DNA from: an uncultured Paracoccaceae bacterium
GTDB lineage: Bacteria > Pseudomonadota > Alphaproteobacteria > Rhodobacterales > Rhodobacteraceae
NCBI GenBank assembly: GCA_947499725.1
Contig: CANMPK010000001.1
Span: 124,001-188,000 of the forward strand
DNA length: 64,000 bases
Reading direction: 5' to 3'
The notes below the pieces were generated by a model. It saw only the letters and a list, made by a program, of their open reading frames with translations. It had not been told where the DNA came from and made no database searches. The number at the start of each line of letters is the position of its first letter. The first letter of the stretch is position 1. The position numbers and the translations under genes were made by a program. This document shows, in pieces, positions 59,516 to 64,000 of the stretch.

Positions 59516-60385
59516 ATGCCAACCTTCACCGCTTTGACCACTCTTGAAGGCAAAGACCCTGCCAATCGCCTCGGCGAAGCGATGGAAAACATGGATCCAG
59601 CGCCAACTGGCGTGGGTGTCTTCGAAATCGAAGACGACTCTGGCCTTTGGGAAGTGGGCGCCTATTTCACCGAAGAACCAGACGAAGCTGAACTGGCAAT
59701 TCTGCAAGTGGCCTTTGGCGCGAAACCCTTCGCCGTATCTGAATTGCCGGATGTCGACTGGGTCGCCAAGGTCAAGCGCGAGCTGTCCCCTGTGCAAGCG
59801 GGTCGCTTCTTTGTCTATGGCAGCCATGATGAAGATCAGGTGCCTGACGATTGTGAGCCTTTGTTGATCGAAGCCGCCATGGCCTTCGGCACAGGCCACC
59901 ATGGCACCACACTGGGTTGCCTTAAAGCGCTGGACCGTGTGGCGGGTGAGGGCTTCGTTGGCCAAAACGTGGCAGACATTGGTTGTGGTACAGCTGTGCT
60001 GGGCATGGCGGCTGCACGCATTTGGCCAAATCCGGTTATGGCCAGCGATATTGACGAAGTTGCAGTGGATGTCGCCGTCGCCAACGTCAAAGCAAATGAT
60101 CTGGTGGACCGCGTTATTTGCGTTGAAGCGCCTGGCTTTGACCACGATGATCTGAAAGCCAAAGCGCCGTTTGATTTGGTTTTTGCAAATATCCTGAAAG
60201 CGCCGCTTGTGATGCTGGCACCTGATATGGGGCAGTATATCGGTCAAAACGGTCATGCGATCCTTTCTGGCATCCTGAATGAACAGGCCGATGAGGTCGT
60301 TGAGGCCTACTCAGCCGCTGGTTTCGCCGTGCATACCCGTGAAGAAATCGGCGAATGGACAACGCTGACGCTTACGCGCAGCTAA
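59516..60385 (+). CDS. prmA: Ribosomal protein L11 methyltransferase
   Basis: A 289-residue class I SAM methyltransferase that trimethylates ribosomal protein L11. The N-terminal recognition domain (TALTTLEGKDPANRLGEAME) precedes FGTGHHGTTLGCLKALD, VADIGCGTAVLGMAAAR (SAM motif I) and DLVFANILKAPLVMLAPD with the Asn-Ile-Leu of motif IV. ATG 59516 has ACGGAGC upstream, and the longer frame into the MFS gene is not used. A clear terminator hairpin follows the gene. Confidence 0.95.
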   Translation: MPTFTALTTLEGKDPANRLGEAMENMDPAPTGVGVFEIEDDSGLWEVGAYFTEEPDEAELAILQVAFGAKPFAVSELPDVDWVAKVKRELSPVQAGRFFVYGSHDEDQVPDDCEPLLIEAAMAFGTGHHGTTLGCLKALDRVAGEGFVGQNVADIGCGTAVLGMAAARIWPNPVMASDIDEVAVDVAVANVKANDLVDRVICVEAPGFDHDDLKAKAPFDLVFANILKAPLVMLAPDMGQYIGQNGHAILSGILNEQADEVVEAYSAAGFAVHTREEIGEWTTLTLTRS

Positions 60386-60412
60386 TTCTCGTATCACCGC
60401 GATATTTAAATG

Positions 60413-60440
60413 AGGGGCGCTTTTGGGCGCCCCTTTGCTT
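60413..60440 (+). terminator. Terminator after prmA
   Basis: AGGGGCGC and GCGCCCCT pair around TTTTGG, followed by TTGCTT. Confidence 0.7.
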
Positions 60441-60568
60441 CGAATTCTGCCTGAAAAGCGCTTGAAATGGGGCGTTTTAAAGAAAATCTGCCCCATGCGC
60501 CTTAGTTTCGCCACATTTTCGAGGGATTAAGAACATGTTTGGTGGGGGCTCCAAATGAGACTGCTGCT

Positions 60569-60916
60569 ATGTCAAATATGACTAATGACTTTGATCGTCG
60601 CGTACGCAATCTGAACAAGAAGCGTCGCAAGGCTCCAAAATCTTCAGGACCTATAATGGTAGATCGTGATGGCTATGTGATCGTTCGTGGTCACGGGCGC
60701 CGCCGTGGTATCCCTTATACAGGATTGCTGGTGTTGTTTGCTGGCTTCATCGGCCTAAAGGCTGCGATGATGGTGCAAATGGGCACAGCAGGATATTTGG
60801 ACAAATTACAAGAATTCGAAAACGCCGAGTCGGGTGTCGCGTCTATCGGGGTTTGGACAATGAAACCGGATCTGGTTTCCAGCTTTGTTGCAGATCAAAT
60901 CCGCGACAAGCTGTGA
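60569..60916 (+). CDS. Small basic single-helix membrane protein
   Basis: A 115-residue protein I cannot assign. The first ~45 residues are strongly basic (DRRVRNLNKKRRKAPKSSG, and VRGHGRRRGIPY). One membrane helix follows (TGLLVLFAGFIGLKAAMMVQ, about 54-74) and then a small periplasmic tail ending DQIRDKL. This is an N-in, C-out anchor with a nucleic-acid- or lipid-friendly tail. ATG 60569 is preferred although its ribosome site is weak; TTG 60539 is possible. It is monocistronic, between the prmA terminator and its own strong terminator. Confidence 0.65.
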   Translation: MSNMTNDFDRRVRNLNKKRRKAPKSSGPIMVDRDGYVIVRGHGRRRGIPYTGLLVLFAGFIGLKAAMMVQMGTAGYLDKLQEFENAESGVASIGVWTMKPDLVSSFVADQIRDKL

Positions 60917-60943
60917 CGCTACTTTCTGGGGAGGAGTAGCGAA

Positions 60944-60980
60944 GAAACCGCGGCCTTTTGGGCCGCGGTTTCTTGTTTTT
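60944..60980 (+). terminator. Strong terminator after the small membrane protein
   Basis: GAAACCGCGGCC and GGCCGCGGTTTC pair perfectly around TTTTG and are followed by TTGTTTTT. Confidence 0.92.
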
Positions 60981-61016
60981 CAGGGAGCGAAAAACATACG
61001 GGTGAGGGGGCCCGTA

Positions 61017-61208
61017 TCAAGTAATGCTGTGGATGTCGTCACGTACCAGACCGATGTCCAGCAGTTCGCGATCTGTCAAACGGTTCAGCGCTTTGCGTGT
61101 TTTACGCTTGCTGTTCCAAGACACAACAGAATGAGCGATCTGGGACGCTACATTCACAAACTGTGCAAATACCGGTGCCTGAGCGGCGGAAGTCTTCATA
61201 ACGGCCAT
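61017..61208 (-). CDS. DUF1127 small basic protein
   Basis: About 63 residues. The C-terminal DUF1127 domain (SKRKTRKALNRLTDRELLDI, then GLVRDDI) is diagnostic, with the conserved L-x-x-L-D-R-x-L-x-D-I-G pattern. Short DUF1127 proteins of alphaproteobacteria affect RNA turnover and metabolism and are often stress-induced. The start is uncertain: ATG 61208 is listed, with GAAAGG nine bases upstream, and alternatives at 61217 and 61232 exist. It is divergent from ruvC, convergent with the small membrane-protein gene. Confidence 0.85.
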   Translation of the reverse strand: MAVMKTSAAQAPVFAQFVNVASQIAHSVVSWNSKRKTRKALNRLTDRELLDIGLVRDDIHSIT

Positions 61209-61420
61209 TTCCTTCATCCTTTCGTGTTTCATCTGATTGGCTTGAGCTTGAAATAGGACTCCCATGCACAAAAAACAATCAGTTTAAGAACAATCCCGCT
61301 TTGCGCTAATTGCATAGCTCGACATTTACTAAAGCTGTTGTTTTTCTTAAGTTAATTCGGTGTTTCGATGGTCTCTGCCTTGTCGAAAGGGAGCGTCGGA
61401 GGATTTCAGGCTTGGCGAAC

Positions 61421-61435
61421 GTTCTCGTTTTGTGC
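61421..61435 (+). promoter_or_regulatory. Near-consensus LexA box upstream of ruvC
   Basis: GTTC-TCGTTTT-GTGC matches GTTC-N7-GTTC with one change and lies 40 bases before the ruvC start, the same distance as the perfect box before uvrD. Confidence 0.45.
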
Positions 61436-61475
61436 TAGGTGGGTGAAAACGCCAATAATAAGGCTGGGCAGCTAT

Positions 61476-61982
61476 ATGCGTGTATTGGGTATCGATCCCG
61501 GATTAAGAAACATGGGATGGGGCGTCATCGATGTGATGGGCAGCCGGATCACACATGTGGCCAATGGGATTTGTCATTCTACGGGTGACGATCTTGCCCA
61601 ACGTCTTTTGTCGTTACACGAACAGTTGACGGATGTGGTGCATCAGTACCAACCAGACCATGCTGCGATTGAGCAAACCTTTGTGAACAAAGACGGTGCG
61701 GGTACCCTAAAGCTTGGCCAAGCACGCGGGGTTGCCTTGTTGGTGCCGGCGCAAGCAGGGCTCACCATTGGCGAATATGCTCCTAACAAAGTTAAAAAAA
61801 CAGTTGTGGGTGTGGGCCATGCGGAGAAGCAGCAGGTCGAACATATGGTAAAACTGCAATTGCCCGGTGTGAAATTGGCGGGCGCGGATGCGTCAGATGC
61901 GCTGGCTATTGCGATTTGCCACGCGCATTATGCAAAAGCCTCGGTTGGGCTGGAACAAGCATTGAAAAGAGCAGGGACATGA
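61476..61982 (+). CDS. ruvC: Holliday junction endonuclease RuvC
   Basis: A 168-residue resolvase that cuts Holliday junctions. The RNase H-like active site includes Asp7 ([18 protein letters not shown]), Glu in [11 protein letters not shown] and the acidic pair in [20 protein letters not shown] 61476 fits the family start; the longer upstream frame does not. Its stop overlaps the ruvA start (ATGA). It is first in a ruvC-ruvA-ruvB operon, probably under LexA control. Confidence 0.96.
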   Translation: MRVLGIDPGLRNMGWGVIDVMGSRITHVANGICHSTGDDLAQRLLSLHEQLTDVVHQYQPDHAAIEQTFVNKDGAGTLKLGQARGVALLVPAQAGLTIGEYAPNKVKKTVVGVGHAEKQQVEHMVKLQLPGVKLAGADASDALAIAICHAHYAKASVGLEQALKRAGT

Positions 61983-62665
61983 TCGGTAAAATCTCAGGTC
62001 GATTGGAATACCGTACAGCAGATCACGTTCTGATCGATGTGCGCGGGGTGGGATATATCGTTTATGTCTCGGAGCGCACACTAATGGAATTGCCAGCCAA
62101 TGGCGAAGCCGTGGCCTTATACACCGAGATGCTGGTGCGCGAAGACAATATGCAGCTCTTTGGGTTCACGAGCCTTCTTGAAAAGGAATGGCACCGTCTG
62201 TTGATTTCCGTGCAAGGCATTGGGGCAAAAGCCTCTTTGGCCATTCTTGGCACGCTAGGGCCCGATGGCGTGGGGCGCGCGATCGCGTTGGGGGATATCC
62301 CAGCGATCAAGTCTGCGAAGGGCATCGGCCCCAAAACTGCGCAGCGCGTGGTGCATGAATTGAAAGACAAAGCACCGGCTGTCATGGCGCTGGGTGGATC
62401 GCTGAGCGAGGCACAGGGCGAAGCGCCGGTGCCGGTGGACGATGTGATTGAACCCGCAGCGAAACCGGCGCCTGCAACCAAAGCGCCTGCGGCACCGGCA
62501 GCAGGGGCGGCGGCGCAGGCTGAGGCGCTTTCAGCCCTTTCAAACCTTGGCTATGGGCCGGGGGATGCGGCGGCGGCGGTGGCGGAAGCCTCTGGACATG
62601 ATCCGGATTTGGACACAGCAGGGCTTATTCGCGCAGCGTTACAGCTTTTGGCGCCGAAGGGGTAA
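61979..62665 (+). CDS. ruvA: Holliday junction branch-migration protein RuvA
   Basis: A 228-residue DNA-binding subunit. The OB-fold starts [20 protein letters not shown]. Tandem helix-hairpin-helix motifs follow ([20 protein letters not shown] and [20 protein letters not shown]). An Ala/Pro-rich linker (about 150-185; [17 protein letters not shown]) leads to the RuvB-contacting C-terminal domain ([17 protein letters not shown]). The linker is longer than in E. coli, as is common in this group. It overlaps ruvC and precedes ruvB by three bases. Confidence 0.96.
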   Translation: MIGKISGRLEYRTADHVLIDVRGVGYIVYVSERTLMELPANGEAVALYTEMLVREDNMQLFGFTSLLEKEWHRLLISVQGIGAKASLAILGTLGPDGVGRAIALGDIPAIKSAKGIGPKTAQRVVHELKDKAPAVMALGGSLSEAQGEAPVPVDDVIEPAAKPAPATKAPAAPAAGAAAQAEALSALSNLGYGPGDAAAAVAEASGHDPDLDTAGLIRAALQLLAPKG

Positions 62666-62668
62666 GTC

Positions 62669-63694
62669 ATGGAACAGCCAGACCCGACTTTGCGTCCAGA
62701 AGAACGGCCCGAAGATGCAGATCGCGCCTTGCGACCACAGGGCTTGGGCGAGTTTATCGGCCAAGCCGAAGCGCGTGCGAACCTGCGTGTCTTTATTGAA
62801 TCCGCCAAACAACGGCATGAAGCGATGGATCACACCTTGTTTCATGGGCCTCCGGGACTTGGGAAAACGACGCTTGCGCAGATCATGGCGCGTGAGTTGG
62901 GGGTGAACTTCCGCATGACCTCTGGGCCTGTGTTGGCCAAAGCAGGGGATTTGGCGGCGATTTTGACCAACCTTGAAGCACGGGACGTTTTGTTTATCGA
63001 TGAAATCCATCGCCTCAATCCGGTTGTGGAAGAAGTTCTGTATCCAGCGATGGAAGATTTTGAACTGGATCTGGTGATCGGCGAAGGGCCGGCTGCACGG
63101 ACAGTTCGCATTGAATTACAACCGTTTACGCTGGTTGGGGCGACAACGCGCTTGGGTTTGTTGACCACGCCTTTGCGGGATCGTTTTGGGATTCCGACAC
63201 GTTTGCAGTTCTATACCGAAGATGAGCTGAACGAGATCGTTGATCGAAACGCAAGAAAACTTGGTGTTCCGGCGGAAGAGGGCGGGGCGCGGGAGATTGC
63301 GCGGCGTTCACGCGGCACGCCTCGGATTGCGGGGCGCTTGTTGCGGCGTGTTGTGGACTTTGCTTTGGTTGAAGGCGATGGGCGCATTACGACGGAATTG
63401 GCTGATGGCGCTTTGACCCGTTTGGGCGTGGATAATCTGGGTTTGGATGGGGCCGATCGGCGCTATCTTACTTTTATTGCAGAGAATTATGCCGGTGGTC
63501 CTGTGGGTGTAGAAACCATTGCAGCGGCTTTGAGCGAGAGTCGAGACGCCATTGAAGAGGTGATTGAGCCGTTTTTGCTGCAGCAAGGCCTGATCCAACG
63601 CACGCCGCGCGGGCGTATGTTGGCGCAGAAAGCGTGGCAGCATTTGGGCCTGAGCGCCCCGAAACCGAAGTCGCAGGATGATCTGTTTGAATAG
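62669..63694 (+). CDS. ruvB: Holliday junction branch-migration ATPase RuvB
   Basis: A 341-residue AAA+ motor. Walker A is [20 protein letters not shown], Walker [14 protein letters not shown], sensor 1 [20 protein letters not shown] with its arginine finger, and sensor 2 [16 protein letters not shown]. The winged-helix C-terminus is [20 protein letters not shown]-like. The length is normal. It closes the ruvCAB operon; no tol-pal genes are seen in the 306 bases that follow. Confidence 0.97.
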   Translation: MEQPDPTLRPEERPEDADRALRPQGLGEFIGQAEARANLRVFIESAKQRHEAMDHTLFHGPPGLGKTTLAQIMARELGVNFRMTSGPVLAKAGDLAAILTNLEARDVLFIDEIHRLNPVVEEVLYPAMEDFELDLVIGEGPAARTVRIELQPFTLVGATTRLGLLTTPLRDRFGIPTRLQFYTEDELNEIVDRNARKLGVPAEEGGAREIARRSRGTPRIAGRLLRRVVDFALVEGDGRITTELADGALTRLGVDNLGLDGADRRYLTFIAENYAGGPVGVETIAAALSESRDAIEEVIEPFLLQQGLIQRTPRGRMLAQKAWQHLGLSAPKPKSQDDLFE

Positions 63695-63961
63695 GCCAGA
63701 CCGCTGCGTTTCGCGGCGAAACCTGTGTGCTATTGGGACGATGCCTTAACATTTAGGTAATGTAGCAATTCGCGCTTTTCAGGCGCTGAAATGTACAATT
63801 CCATATTTGGGCTTTTGCTTTGCATAATTGCTGAGGTGAATCCCGTTGGCGGGTGCTTTTGCAGCGAGTGTCGGCTCTGAGACCTACGTGACCGATGCTG
63901 CGATGTGTCAAAAGTCCGCTATTTGCAGCACGACTTGCCTTCTTGGATAGGTGGACACGGC

Positions 63962-63992
63962 ACTGTTGCGTAGGAACAGTACACGCAACAGT
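63962..63992. repeat. Perfect inverted repeat at the right edge
   Basis: ACTGTTGCGT and ACGCAACAGT are inverted around an 11-base loop. No T run follows inside the window. The 306 bases after ruvB (63695-64000) show no gene or clear terminator apart from this feature. Confidence 0.5.
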
Positions 63993-64000
63993 CGCCTTCA

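Overview
The window comes from the chromosome of an alphaproteobacterium, most likely a marine Rhodobacteraceae (Roseobacter-group) species. The evidence is the gene order and gene types: a split his cluster with hisB, hisH, hisA, hisF and hisE; xerC with a DUF484 gene; a ruvCAB operon; NasS/NasT-controlled nitrate assimilation; a full-length pyruvate carboxylase; GAAC-N7-GAAC type SOS boxes; and moderately high GC with shorter AT-richer patches.

Region by region. (1) 1-3.5 kb is the right end of a genomic island. It has a tyrosine integrase, a tRNA-Arg(UCU) 3' fragment used as an attachment site, and a 1.8-kb segment bounded by a second copy of that site. The segment carries three small, mostly membrane-associated proteins of unknown function. 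(2) 3.5-6.2 kb holds an EamA exporter and an Lrp/AsnC regulator divergent from 4-hydroxyphenylpyruvate dioxygenase. (3) 6.2-21.1 kb is a Wzx/Wzy-type exopolysaccharide locus: three glycosyltransferases, a flippase, an outer-membrane export lipoprotein, a sugar dehydrogenase, a fused WecG/TagA-phosphoglycosyl transferase, a chain-length protein and a polymerase. It also has its own hybrid histidine kinase, a small SUOX-fold exported protein and a LuxR-type response regulator. One sequence motif recurs in four promoter regions of this locus. (4) 21.1-25.2 kb holds an IMPase-family phosphatase, an AT-rich PD-(D/E)XK nuclease-like gene, tRNA-Tyr, rlmB, a zinc-ribbon protein, a probable structured small RNA and a CoA-binding protein. 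(5) 25.2-32.7 kb is the his cluster, interrupted by DUF2867, DUF2147, WGR, peroxiredoxin/AraC and TetR/DUF2306 units. (6) 32.8-34.5 kb has three identical tRNA-Gly(GCC) genes and a YHYH-protein pair. (7) 34.5-40.9 kb has pyruvate carboxylase and an SOS-box-preceded UvrD helicase. (8) 40.9-54.0 kb is a complete nitrate assimilation operon read leftwards: nasT, nasS, an ANTAR-type attenuator leader, nrtA, nrtB, a double-ATPase nrtCD, a globin, nirB, nirD, nasA and a cysG-like gene. (9) 54.1-63.7 kb holds xerC, a DUF484 gene, priA, an MFS permease, prmA, two small genes and ruvC-ruvA-ruvB.

How the genes work together. In the nitrate block, NrtA/B/CD import nitrate, NasA reduces it to nitrite, and NirBD reduces nitrite to ammonium. 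The cysG-like enzyme can supply siroheme and the globin may handle nitric oxide by-product. NasS/NasT should release attenuation at the leader when nitrate is present. In the polysaccharide block the fused PGT/WecG starts the lipid-linked unit, the GT4/GT2 enzymes extend it, and Wzx, Wzy, Wzz and the Wza-like lipoprotein flip, polymerise and export it. The kinase/regulator pair probably sets expression. All functional assignments rest on reading protein motifs and context; no database search was run.
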